A stretch of 14,512 nucleotides of DNA, taken from the NCBI GenBank assembly GCA_017620315.1, contig JAFZQQ010000100.1, positions 1-14,512 on the forward strand, read 5' to 3'. Shown piece by piece: positions 7,395 through 13,432 of this stretch. The notes below the pieces were generated by a model that saw only the letters and a list, made by a program, of their open reading frames with translations, made no database searches and had not been told where the DNA came from. How positions within the stretch are numbered: position 1 is the first letter of the stretch; every line of letters starts with the position of its first letter. The stretch is from Oscillospiraceae bacterium. Lineage in GTDB: Bacteria > Bacillota > Clostridia > Oscillospirales > Oscillospiraceae. A program made the translations under genes and the position numbers.

Positions 7395-7535
7395 TTAGAA
7401 TGACCTCCTTTTCATTGTTCCAAACACGAAAAAAGCGCTCGGAGCGAGCGCCTTTTCAACCCGTGGCAAAGAAAAAAGGACGCCGGCTGGCGTCCCGTCA
7501 CGGTCGTATTTGATTTTGGATACAGTTTTGAGCAT
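7395..7535 (-). CDS. Possible 46-codon leader peptide spanning both leader terminators
   Basis: An ATG at 7533-7535 opens a 46-codon frame that reads through both terminator hairpins and stops (TAA, 7395-7397) between the ribosome site and start codon of the pilin-like gene. The predicted transcription start falls almost on the ATG, so no ribosome site exists and translation would have to be leaderless. Ribosomes on this frame would disrupt both hairpins, a classic attenuation layout, but the open frame may be accidental. No similarity is recognised. Confidence 0.2.
   Translation of the reverse strand: MLKTVSKIKYDRDGTPAGVLFSLPRVEKALAPSAFFVFGTMKRRSF
7429..7451 (-). terminator. Second intrinsic terminator in the transfer-operon leader
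   Basis: On the minus strand GCGCTCG (7445-7451) pairs with CGAGCGC (7435-7441) around a 3-nt loop, followed by six T (7429-7434). It lies about 20 nt upstream of the ribosome site of the pilin-like gene, so transcription must pass it to express the operon. Confidence 0.8.
7472..7495 (-). terminator. First intrinsic terminator in the transfer-operon leader
   Basis: On the minus strand GGACGCC (7489-7495) and GGCGTCC (7478-7484) form a 7-bp GC-rich stem with a 4-nt loop, followed by six T (7472-7477). It lies about 40 nt after the predicted transcription start and upstream of the second terminator, giving a double block in the leader. Confidence 0.8.
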
Positions 7536-7539
7536 GCTT

Positions 7540-7568
7540 ATCTTAACACAGCCGCCCCCCTATTGCAA
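7540..7568 (-). promoter_or_regulatory. Predicted sigma-A-type promoter of the transfer operon
   Basis: The minus strand shows TTGCAA (7563-7568), a 17-nt spacer and TAAGAT (7540-7545), each four of six matches to the consensus. The spacer contains a run of six G. It lies directly downstream of the TTGGCA box array and upstream of the two leader terminators, so position as well as sequence supports it. The weak -35 fits a promoter needing an activator. Confidence 0.55.
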
Positions 7569-7618
7569 TGGCAAAACCCTGCCAATTTCCTGCCAATTCT
7601 CTGCCAATTTCCTGCCAA
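7569..7618 (-). repeat. Five 11-bp-phased TTGGCA boxes upstream of the transfer promoter
   Basis: Read on the minus strand, TTGGCA occurs at 7613-7618, 7602-7607, 7591-7596 and 7580-7585, and a one-mismatch copy TTGCCA at 7569-7574. The spacing is exactly 11 bp each time. The last box ends at the edge of the predicted -35. The flanking bases are also repeated (consensus TTGGCAGGAAA). This is the layout of an activator- or repressor-binding array; the regulator is unknown, with the ArpU-like protein of the upstream operon as a candidate. Confidence 0.75.
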
Positions 7619-7622
7619 GGGC

Positions 7623-7656
7623 AAAAAAATGAGCGCGCCCCCTCTCGGAGACGCGC
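7623..7656 (-). terminator. Terminator of the replication/control operon
   Basis: Just after the stop of the DUF2325-like gene, the minus strand forms an imperfect GC-rich hairpin (GCGCG at 7652-7656 with CGCGC at 7633-7637; the inner part adds CTC/GAG pairs around CGA). Three nucleotides later comes a run of seven T (7623-7629). It separates the operon from the transfer-operon control region. Confidence 0.7.
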
Positions 7657-7673
7657 AGTTGATCAATAGATCA

Positions 7674-9620
7674 TCATTCTCTGTCCCGTAACAGCAGCAT
7701 TTCTTCTCGTACCATCTGCTCCGCGCAGTTTCGCGCGCTGCTTGAGCTGAAGTACCGCACGGTCAGGTTTTCCCTGCGCGCGATATCGAGGATGTGATAG
7801 AAAAGCGAATGCGGCATGGCGTTCGTCTGGAGCCATACAACATCCGCTTGTTTGAGCATATTGGGATTTCGCAGCGTGTCTCTGTCATAGAACCTTGCTC
7901 CGCGAACGAGAGACTGCATACCGTTTCGCCATGCGTCGACGCCGCCAAAGGCAAGCGTTCTCAGCGTCAGCGTATACGGGAACACGATGTCGTCCTCCGT
8001 TTCGGGCGAGTGCTCGCCTTCATTGCCACTCATGAGCGAGAATAGGGATTCCCGGAGGTTCGCCAGCTCCATTCGGTCCTTTTCCGTGCGTTTTTCGGCT
8101 TCCTGAAGCCGATCCTGTGCCGTTTTGACCTTTGTTTCCGCTTCATGCAGCGCTATACGCATGGTTTTCATCATGCGATTCATCCCGGCGATCCTGTCGC
8201 GCAAAAGCTCAACGCTTTCCGCCTCTGGCTCTTTGGGGTCTTCCTCCGGCTCCGCGTCAGATTCTTCCGCCGCCGTTTCAACTAACGCTGCCCCTTCTTC
8301 TCGATGTTTTCGCTCCTCACAGCAGGCCAGTGTCATGGCGATGCAGGCAAGCTCGCGCGCGCGTCCATGCGGAACGCCCTGTTTCTCAAGCCAAGCAATC
8401 AGATCCCGTGAGGCTGTCCGACCTCGCGGCAAAACATACCCCGTTGACAGGCAAAAGAGTTGCTCTTCCGTCAGCTTTGCACCTTTACTCAGGCATACAA
8501 AGCCTTCCCCGCAGGGCTTAAATGAATAAACCGGTATATACCGTGAAAGCGTAAACTCAAATTGGTTCACGCCTATCGAACGATTGTACTCCCGCGTCCA
8601 TGGCAGCAAAAAGCCGGCTGTTGTCAGCACCGTCGCGGTCAGCATTCCCATTCGGCAGAGGTAGTCCCCCTCCTCTTCCAACACGAGGTAGGCAGCGAGT
8701 ATCTCAAAGGGGTCTTGCACGCGGAATCCGGATAAAAGCTCAATTGCACGCTTATTTTGCAGGACCAGCCGCTTTGTCTCATCCGAAGAACAGTAAAGAG
8801 CCGCCGTGTTTAATAGGAAGACGATGTCTATAGGCGGGTTTTCGTAAAGATCATTCTGCAAATATTCGCCAACATGCGTACGGAAGGCGCTAAGTTCTGC
8901 GTTCTCAGTCGCAAGAGCCTTCTCATATTCATGCGTCTGCTCCATCCACTCAGAGTAATCCGTGCTTTCGAGGCGGGCACGGATCTCGCAAAAGCGGTCA
9001 AAATAATCCAGAAAAGTTGATTTGAAAGCTGCTCTCAGGTTCTCAGCGTCGTTTTCCCGAATAAGGCCGATAATGCTCCGAAAGGCTTCCTTATACTCTT
9101 TTTTTCTTCCTTTGATTACTTGAAAGACGCGAAGAACCAAGTCACGATCATACATTACATCCTCAAACACCTGCGCCTCATCTTCGATAACAACCTCCGC
9201 GCTTTCCGGCAGGAAGTCCATCAGTTTTTGCATTAGCCCGCGCTTATCCACGTAATCGAGGAGCCACAGCGCGCCTGCAAGCAGGATGTCGTAGGACGCC
9301 GTAAATTCCTCCAGCAGCCTGTTCGGGATCATTATGCCTGTTGCCAAGGCAAGAAACGCATCATCAGCGCTGCGGCTCTTTCCTGTCCTTTCGCAAAAAT
9401 AATGTGCCGTTGCTCGCACAGTCTCTTCTCTTTTGCGTATTTCCGCCGCTGTCAAATGATGAAGTGGGTTTTCATCGCCAGACGCGCTGACAAGTTTTGA
9501 AAACGCGCTCAGCCCCGAAAGCTTCTTTTCCTGTGCGCTTGTCAGCTTGCTCGGGCAAGACTGCTCGCCCCCAATCATTATTCCGTTGAAAGTCCTGTTT
9601 TCCTCATATTCCATTATCAA
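7674..9620 (-). CDS. Large helical coiled-coil protein with C-terminal DUF2325-like domain
   Basis: This is a 648-residue cytoplasmic protein. Residues 1-440 are mostly helical and not recognised. About 450-467 is acidic and Pro/Glu-rich, about 468-532 is a probable coiled coil, and residues 553-635 look like DUF2325. The DUF2325-like features are LAFGGVDAWRNGMQSL, then FYDRD, then LKQADVVWLQTNAMPHSLFY (589-608) and a closing VRYF strand, the alternating strand/helix pattern with the D-x-V...N...S/PH motif of that family. The function of DUF2325 is unknown. The start is TTG at 9618-9620 (AAGGAG 5 nt upstream), overlapping the previous gene's TGA; an ATG at 9612-9614 is an alternative. It is the last gene of the repA operon, followed by a terminator. 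The domain call is by pattern, not by search. Confidence 0.7.
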   Translation of the reverse strand: MIMEYEENRTFNGIMIGGEQSCPSKLTSAQEKKLSGLSAFSKLVSASGDENPLHHLTAAEIRKREETVRATAHYFCERTGKSRSADDAFLALATGIMIPNRLLEEFTASYDILLAGALWLLDYVDKRGLMQKLMDFLPESAEVVIEDEAQVFEDVMYDRDLVLRVFQVIKGRKKEYKEAFRSIIGLIRENDAENLRAAFKSTFLDYFDRFCEIRARLESTDYSEWMEQTHEYEKALATENAELSAFRTHVGEYLQNDLYENPPIDIVFLLNTAALYCSSDETKRLVLQNKRAIELLSGFRVQDPFEILAAYLVLEEEGDYLCRMGMLTATVLTTAGFLLPWTREYNRSIGVNQFEFTLSRYIPVYSFKPCGEGFVCLSKGAKLTEEQLFCLSTGYVLPRGRTASRDLIAWLEKQGVPHGRARELACIAMTLACCEERKHREEGAALVETAAEESDAEPEEDPKEPEAESVELLRDRIAGMNRMMKTMRIALHEAETKVKTAQDRLQEAEKRTEKDRMELANLRESLFSLMSGNEGEHSPETEDDIVFPYTLTLRTLAFGGVDAWRNGMQSLVRGARFYDRDTLRNPNMLKQADVVWLQTNAMPHSLFYHILDIARRENLTVRYFSSSSARNCAEQMVREEMLLLRDRE

Positions 9621-10198
9621 TTCGTCTCCTTTTCGTGCATATTCTCACATTTTTCTGATTTTAATGATGTTGGAAGCTCGTCTGGAAAAAACTGCTCCAG
9701 AATATCCATGCTTTCCTTTGCCGTATAGCCCCACAGCACATTGCTGAGCGTTTCCACCGCTTTCTGGCGTTTCCGGAAGTATGACCGCTCGCTGATGTCG
9801 TGGATATGGGGCCGAAGCTGGTCAATGATCTCGTCGGTATTGACGTACTCCTGCGGCGATAGATACGTATAATAGAGGATCCAGTAGTATTCTTCGCCCC
9901 TTTTGTGCCTCGTGCGTACCAAATCAACAGAGGTTTTGAGCAAATTGATCATTTTGCTGCTGCGCTCGATACACCGCGCATGATCCTCCAGTCTGGTCCC
10001 TCTCAGATCGGCTCCGGCAACATACAGCGATTCAAGATACTCCTCCACGCTGCACTCATACTCCATCTGGAACTCGTTTTTCAGATAGGCGAGCGAGCTC
10101 TCCATGCTCCATGTGACGTCCCGATACCTTTTGAGCAGCTTCCATGTATTGTGATAGCGAGGATCTTTCGTCGGCTTTTTCTCACTCGAAGTCCTCAT
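9617..10198 (-). CDS. ArpU-like transcription regulator candidate
   Basis: This is a 193-residue soluble protein. Residues about 10-110 are helical (TWKLLKRYRDVTWSMESSL, then a segment with CIERSSKMINLLKTSVDLV). The C-terminal part (about 110-160) has the arrangement of ArpU-type phage late regulators and sigma region 4-like helix-turn-helix domains: YYWILYYTYLSPQEY, then DEIIDQLRPHI, ERSYFRKRQKAVETLSNVLWGY. ArpU-family proteins control late phage genes; a similar role for transfer genes is an inference. The frame extends to 10378, but that extension only shadows the upstream gene. The ATG at 10196-10198 has GGAGG 9 nt upstream. It overlaps the previous gene by 17 nt and the next by 3 nt, so it is tightly coupled within the operon. 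Confidence 0.68.
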   Translation of the reverse strand: MRTSSEKKPTKDPRYHNTWKLLKRYRDVTWSMESSLAYLKNEFQMEYECSVEEYLESLYVAGADLRGTRLEDHARCIERSSKMINLLKTSVDLVRTRHKRGEEYYWILYYTYLSPQEYVNTDEIIDQLRPHIHDISERSYFRKRQKAVETLSNVLWGYTAKESMDILEQFFPDELPTSLKSEKCENMHEKETN

Positions 10199-11324
10199 CT
10201 TCGTCCGCCTCCCTTCCGCTGGTCTCACAAACGTAGATTTCCCAAACGCTGGAAGGCTTGTCCGGTCGGCAGCCGATCTCCATCGAAAAAGAAAGCTCAC
10301 CGGGCCATGTGTCCCCATAATGCTGGTAGAACCTGATTTTGCTCTGCGGGCACCAAATGCAGGCATCGCAGTTATCATCGAGTATCTTGCATATGTGCTT
10401 CAACGCGAACTCCTTCAGCGCGTCAATGTCGACCGACCACTGACCCACGACGTCCGTGTTTTCGCTGATGATGCAATCCAAGTCCTTTACGCCAGGCATA
10501 TTGAACTTCATGCGGATCGGGCGGGAACCCTGATCAAGCTCCGTGCCGCAGATATCCAGCCACATGGAAATAGGATCCTCGACAAAAATCGAGAAATCCC
10601 GGTAGAATCGTTCAAACTGAATCGTGGAGATGTAACCCTTGCGCCCCATTTTTTTCAGCGCCAGCAGGATATGCAGCTTGGGGCGTCCCCAGCGTTCAGA
10701 GAGGCTCGTAAGGGAAACCGTGTCGGGCAGCGTCATGTACGGACCTGACACTTCTTCATCTTCGTCCGTTTCGCCAAAAAGGCTCGCCAGATCCTTGCTT
10801 TCGTTGAAAATGGAAAGGCACAGGTCCAGCATCATGTCCATCTCGGAATAATCTCCAAACTGACGAAGCATGTCCCGCGTCTCATCCGATACCTGAAAGA
10901 AGCCATCCTCCCCATCGTTCCGGCAAATCGCGCCGTTTATGTTGTTCAGTCGCTCCCACTCGCAGATCCTAAAGCGGAAGTCCTCGCCGTCGTCGGTCAC
11001 CTCATACTCGATCAGCCCAAGAGACTTCAAAAAGTCCATCTGGTCGTACACAATGTCCCGCATCCAGAATCTGAGCCTGCTTGACAGCTCGCCGATGTTG
11101 ACGATGCTCTCCCCCGGCTGAAGCTCGGGTTCGTCATACTTCGCATAAAGCTCATCAGGTAGGAGAACGCTCGCGTAGGCACAGAGCGTGCAGTAGAGGG
11201 ACAGGACATTTTCGCCCTTCTTGCTGACGCCGGGGTCGTCCAGCAGGCGCTCAACGATGTCGGCGCAAAGCGTCCTGCGTGGAAAGTCAACTCTCTGTTG
11301 AATAATCACCTGATAATTGCTCAT
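10182..11324 (-). CDS. Unknown protein with winged-helix-like segments and a CxxCxxC motif
   Basis: I do not recognise this 380-residue protein. With the ATG at 11322-11324 as residue 1 (GGAGG 5 nt upstream; two earlier ATGs at 11364 and 11334 lack such a site), residues about 75-120 (GELSSRLRFWMRDIVYDQMDFLKSLGLIEYEV region) and about 203-245 (TSLSERWGRPKLHILLALKKMG region) each look like a helix-turn-helix followed by a hairpin. An acidic stretch (DEDEE) lies between them. Near the C terminus is CDACIWC (about 319-325), which could bind a metal or an iron-sulfur cluster, though no fourth ligand is obvious. There are no membrane segments. It lies 29 bp after repA and overlaps the ArpU-like gene, so it probably has a regulatory or replication-related role; this is inferred from position and fold impression only. 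Confidence 0.65.
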   Translation of the reverse strand: MSNYQVIIQQRVDFPRRTLCADIVERLLDDPGVSKKGENVLSLYCTLCAYASVLLPDELYAKYDEPELQPGESIVNIGELSSRLRFWMRDIVYDQMDFLKSLGLIEYEVTDDGEDFRFRICEWERLNNINGAICRNDGEDGFFQVSDETRDMLRQFGDYSEMDMMLDLCLSIFNESKDLASLFGETDEDEEVSGPYMTLPDTVSLTSLSERWGRPKLHILLALKKMGRKGYISTIQFERFYRDFSIFVEDPISMWLDICGTELDQGSRPIRMKFNMPGVKDLDCIISENTDVVGQWSVDIDALKEFALKHICKILDDNCDACIWCPQSKIRFYQHYGDTWPGELSFSMEIGCRPDKPSSVWEIYVCETSGREADEDEDFE

Positions 11325-11353
11325 ATTTACCTCCATATTGTTACATTTCGTGT

Positions 11354-12346
11354 TTATTTGCCGCATGCCATGTCGTAACCGGCCTGCATCGTGTAGAACT
11401 GCTCCATTGTCAGCGGCGCATTATAAAGCGTCGCCAACGTATAAGCCCTTACGTTGGCGACGCGCGTCGTGGTATTGTTGAGGCAGCTGAGCACATACTT
11501 GATGTGCTCATAGGTCAGCATCAGGAATCGCTTTCTAACCATGGCGACGGGGATTTCGTCCCGGCAGATGCGGACAGTCGCCTTTGAGCCGCAGCAGGCG
11601 TCCGTTATCAGCTCAACATAGCCGTCGATGATTTCGGCGTCACAAGGACGCTCCCGCAGCAGGCGGTCATACTCGATGTTGAATTTGACCTGTTCTTTGA
11701 ACCCATCCATCCAATCCATCCGATCCGGACAAGGTTGTCCCTGGCTCCGGTCCGGCAAGGAAAGGGGCTGGGGATAGATGGATAGATCAGTATCACTACA
11801 TTCAGTATCATTCCTCTCAGTATCATTAGTGTCGGTTTTGGCGAAGTCTGGGCTTCTGTCTTGCCGAAGTCCAGACTTCGGTTTTTCAGAAGTCTGGGAG
11901 TCCGGAAGTCCAGACTTCGGTTTTCCAGAAGTCTTGTCAGGCTCGGGGTTTTGCTGTTCCCGATCGGAGGGCGGCGGTTCGGCTGGCTCCGGCGGTAGGA
12001 CAAAGTTCTTGACGTAGATGATGGTCGGCCTGCCCAAGCCTTGCTTCTTGCGCTCGATCAGCCCGATGACGTCCAGCTCCTTGAACACTCTCACCAGCTT
12101 GTCCTTGCCATAGCCGAGCATTGCCATCGCATCCTCAAGGGTAAAGAAGATATAGACCCTGCCCTGCCCGTCAAACCAACCGTTCTCGGTTGACAGGCAC
12201 ATACGGTCGAGCAGCAGACCATACAGCACCTTTGCCTCCATGCTGAGCTTTCCAAATCGTCTGTCCGTAAAGAGCGCCTTCGGGATTCGATAGAAATTGA
12301 ACTGATCCGCCTCGCCGCCATAGAAGTATCGCAGTTGCAGCGGCAT
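11354..12346 (-). CDS. repA: Replication initiator, RepA_N domain with DUF6017-like C terminus
   Basis: This 330-residue protein starts replication of the element in its circular form. Residues about 12-115 are a RepA_N winged-helix domain: FNFYRIPKALFTDRRFGKLS, then AKVLYGLLLDRM, a wing with GRVYIFFTLEDAMAMLGY, and LIERKKQGLGRPTIIYVKNF. Residues 116-210 are a Pro/Ser/Asp-rich linker containing a 13-residue tandem repeat (TSGKPKSGL at 139-147, TSEKPKSGL at 152-160) and a short NDTE repeat. Residues about 210-330 resemble DUF6017, seen in initiators of Clostridia elements. The ATG at 12344-12346 has GAGGAGG 7 nt upstream. It is the first gene of a four-gene operon and is preceded by a terminator-like hairpin, so synthesis is probably limited at the leader. 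In RepA_N replicons the origin often lies in the coding region, here at 11780-11940. Confidence 0.88.
   Translation of the reverse strand: MPLQLRYFYGGEADQFNFYRIPKALFTDRRFGKLSMEAKVLYGLLLDRMCLSTENGWFDGQGRVYIFFTLEDAMAMLGYGKDKLVRVFKELDVIGLIERKKQGLGRPTIIYVKNFVLPPEPAEPPPSDREQQNPEPDKTSGKPKSGLPDSQTSEKPKSGLRQDRSPDFAKTDTNDTERNDTECSDTDLSIYPQPLSLPDRSQGQPCPDRMDWMDGFKEQVKFNIEYDRLLRERPCDAEIIDGYVELITDACCGSKATVRICRDEIPVAMVRKRFLMLTYEHIKYVLSCLNNTTTRVANVRAYTLATLYNAPLTMEQFYTMQAGYDMACGK
11787..11825. repeat. Three 15-bp-spaced TCAGTATCA repeats inside repA
   Basis: TCAGTATCA occurs exactly at 11787-11795, 11802-11810 and 11817-11825, a step of 15 bp. The repeats encode a five-residue Asp/Thr/Glu-rich periodicity in the RepA linker. 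Next to them are GGATAGAT-type repeats (about 11771-11786) and CCATCC-type repeats (about 11702-11725). Clustering in the linker of a RepA_N gene fits an iteron-type origin. Confidence 0.65.
11842..11936. repeat. 39-bp tandem repeat with palindromes inside repA, candidate origin
   Basis: The palindrome CCGAAGTCCAGACTTCGG (11864-11881) recurs as an imperfect copy at 11903-11920, exactly 39 bp away. Further GAAGTCTGG half-sites lie at 11843-11851 and about 11889-11897, and a partial one follows the second copy. In the protein this is the 13-residue KPKSGL repeat. Origins of RepA_N plasmids are known to lie within the rep coding sequence, so this is the best origin candidate here. Confidence 0.65.
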
Positions 12347-12372
12347 ACTCTCGCCTCCTCTTCCTGAAAGCT

Positions 12373-12413
12373 AAAAAGGCGCCCCGGTGACTTATACTCG
12401 TCACCGAGGCGCC
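12373..12413 (-). terminator. Terminator-like hairpin directly before the repA ribosome site
   Basis: On the minus strand a stem of 14 positions (12400-12413 with 12378-12391, one mismatch) around an 8-nt loop is followed by five T (12373-12377). It ends about 20 nt before the repA ribosome site. It could stop readthrough from upstream, or serve as an attenuator in the repA leader, since a promoter candidate lies only about 9 nt before it. Confidence 0.75.
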
Positions 12414-12421
12414 GCTCCGCT

Positions 12422-12430
12422 ATCATATCA
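12422..12430 (-). promoter_or_regulatory. Possible extended -10 promoter for repA
   Basis: The minus strand reads TGATATGAT at 12422-12430, matching the extended -10 consensus TGnTATAAT with one difference. No good -35 lies at 17 nt. Transcription would begin near 12415, at the foot of the terminator-like hairpin. Two TTACCCCA boxes lie 38-65 bp upstream. Confidence 0.4.
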
Positions 12431-12467
12431 GATTGCTTTCCAGTATCTCATGTCAGGCTCTTGTTTG

Positions 12468-12487
12468 TGGGGTAAAAATGGGGTAAT
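12468..12487. repeat. Two TGGGGTAA direct repeats 12 bp apart
   Basis: TGGGGTAA occurs at 12468-12475 and 12480-12487. They lie upstream of the repA promoter candidate near the presumed element end, so they could be regulator sites or integrase/excisionase arm sites. The sequence does not decide between these. Confidence 0.45.
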
Positions 12488-12540
12488 ACTGCTAAAATAG
12501 TGTTTTCTGAACTCTGATTTTGCCCTATTTTAATGGGTTT

Positions 12541-12642
12541 TCAGGTCGGAAGCTCTACTTTCAGTGCCTTTAAGTACACGTGATCACCCTTTACCTCGTT
12601 TGGCTGCGCCTCAGCAAATGATGCCGAGACCCAATATATCAA
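12541..12642 (-). pseudogene. 33-codon open frame, possible 3' remnant of a gene
   Basis: The minus-strand frame from a TTG at 12640-12642 to TGA at 12541-12543 has a coding-like composition (SASFAEAQPNEV, then GDHVYLKALKVELPT at the end). No ribosome site precedes it, and a stop lies just upstream in frame. It could be the tail of a gene cut by insertion of the element, or chance. No family is recognised. Confidence 0.25.
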
Positions 12643-12700
12643 GTTATTTTACCACGTCAGGCAGCTATTATCAAGTACAATAATGTGTAATATTTCACAA

Positions 12701-12738
12701 AAAAACCGACGTAAAGGCTTCCCTCAACGTCGGTTTTT
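12701..12738. terminator. Bidirectional terminator after the DUF4956 gene
   Basis: AAAAACCGACGT (12701-12712) pairs with ACGTCGGTTTTT (12727-12738), a perfect 12-bp arm around a 14-nt loop with A/T tails on both sides, so it works in both directions. It lies 28 bp after the DUF4956 stop and ends the chromosomal operon; it also insulates it from the mobile element. Confidence 0.88.
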
Positions 12739-12766
12739 CATTTTTGCAGCGAACCGGAAGGCTCAT

Positions 12767-13432
12767 TTACAGGGATTCCCTTGTCACCGGTTTTCCGCAG
12801 GTTATGTTCAGATTTCCGTTTCGCGTACGCAGCTCGTCCATAAATGCCTTGCAGGAGTGAGCGTCCGTGAGGACGATCTTGTAGCTCAGCTCGTAGAGCG
12901 TGCCCATGTTGGTCGTCTTGACCCGCTCCAGCTCCGCCTCGCCGGTGTACTTCTCAAAGATGTCGTCGAAAAGCCCGTCATAGTCCAAATTCTCCGGAAT
13001 GGTTATTTTCAGCTCGCGCTCGTCCTCGCGTCCGGCGCCGAAGCGGAACGCGGTCAGGGCCAGGGCATACACAGCCATGATGGCAAAGAACGCTGCAGCG
13101 AGCGCCACATAGCCCATACCGGTTGCAAGCCCGATTGCCGTGGCAAGGAACACCATGCCGATCTCCTTTGCGCTGCCGGGAGCGCTGCGGAAGCGGATAA
13201 GTCCGAACGCCCCGGCCACAGCGACGCCCGCGCCGATGTTGCCGTTGACGAGCATTATGATGACCTGTACCATCGCGGGCAGCATGGCAAGCGTGATAAC
13301 GAAGCTCTGTGAGTATTTGCTTTTGAACATGCTCAGCGCAGCGGCGCCGAAGCCGAGGGCAAGCGATACGACCGTGCAGATAATAAACGCCGACGCGGTG
13401 ATCTCACCGCCGGAAATGATCGAGTTAAGCAA
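12767..13432 (-). CDS. DUF4956 membrane protein of the VTC/CotH locus
   Basis: This 221-residue membrane protein has four to five hydrophobic segments within residues 12-128 (about 12-32, 44-63, 66-78, 92-108, 110-128). The family signature AFGLIRFRSAPGSAKEIG lies at 75-92, followed by a soluble C-terminal domain (138-221) with an ACT-like strand/helix pattern. DUF4956 proteins are regularly encoded beside VTC-domain polyphosphate polymerases, so a role in polyphosphate synthesis or transport at the membrane is likely but unproven. The start is TTG at 13430-13432 with GGAGG 9 nt upstream; it overlaps the VTC gene by 8 nt, so the two are co-translated. A strong terminator follows the gene. Confidence 0.88.
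   Translation of the reverse strand: MLNSIISGGEITASAFIICTVVSLALGFGAAALSMFKSKYSQSFVITLAMLPAMVQVIIMLVNGNIGAGVAVAGAFGLIRFRSAPGSAKEIGMVFLATAIGLATGMGYVALAAAFFAIMAVYALALTAFRFGAGREDERELKITIPENLDYDGLFDDIFEKYTGEAELERVKTTNMGTLYELSYKIVLTDAHSCKAFMDELRTRNGNLNITCGKPVTRESL

Larger units (their letters stand above)
12431..12700. other. Gene-poor junction, probable end of the mobile element
   Basis: Between the repA leader and the terminator of the chromosomal DUF4956 gene, the sequence is AT-richer than either side and has no convincing complete gene. It holds two TGGGGTAA repeats (12468-12487), an inverted repeat TAAAATAG/CTATTTTA (12493-12500 and 12525-12532) and a 33-codon open frame at 12541-12642. The change from element genes to a housekeeping-type locus places the integration boundary here, but I cannot identify the attachment core because the other end is outside the window. 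Confidence 0.5.

Noticed and set aside
10199..10378. 60-residue N-terminal extension of the ArpU-like gene
   Set aside because: It lies wholly inside the end of the 380-residue protein gene in another frame, is Arg/Ser/Pro-rich without family likeness, and the ATG at 10198 has a good ribosome site.
12683..13312. 209-codon plus-strand frame across the DUF4956 gene
   Set aside because: It runs through the bidirectional terminator and is antisense to a recognised membrane protein; no ribosome site.
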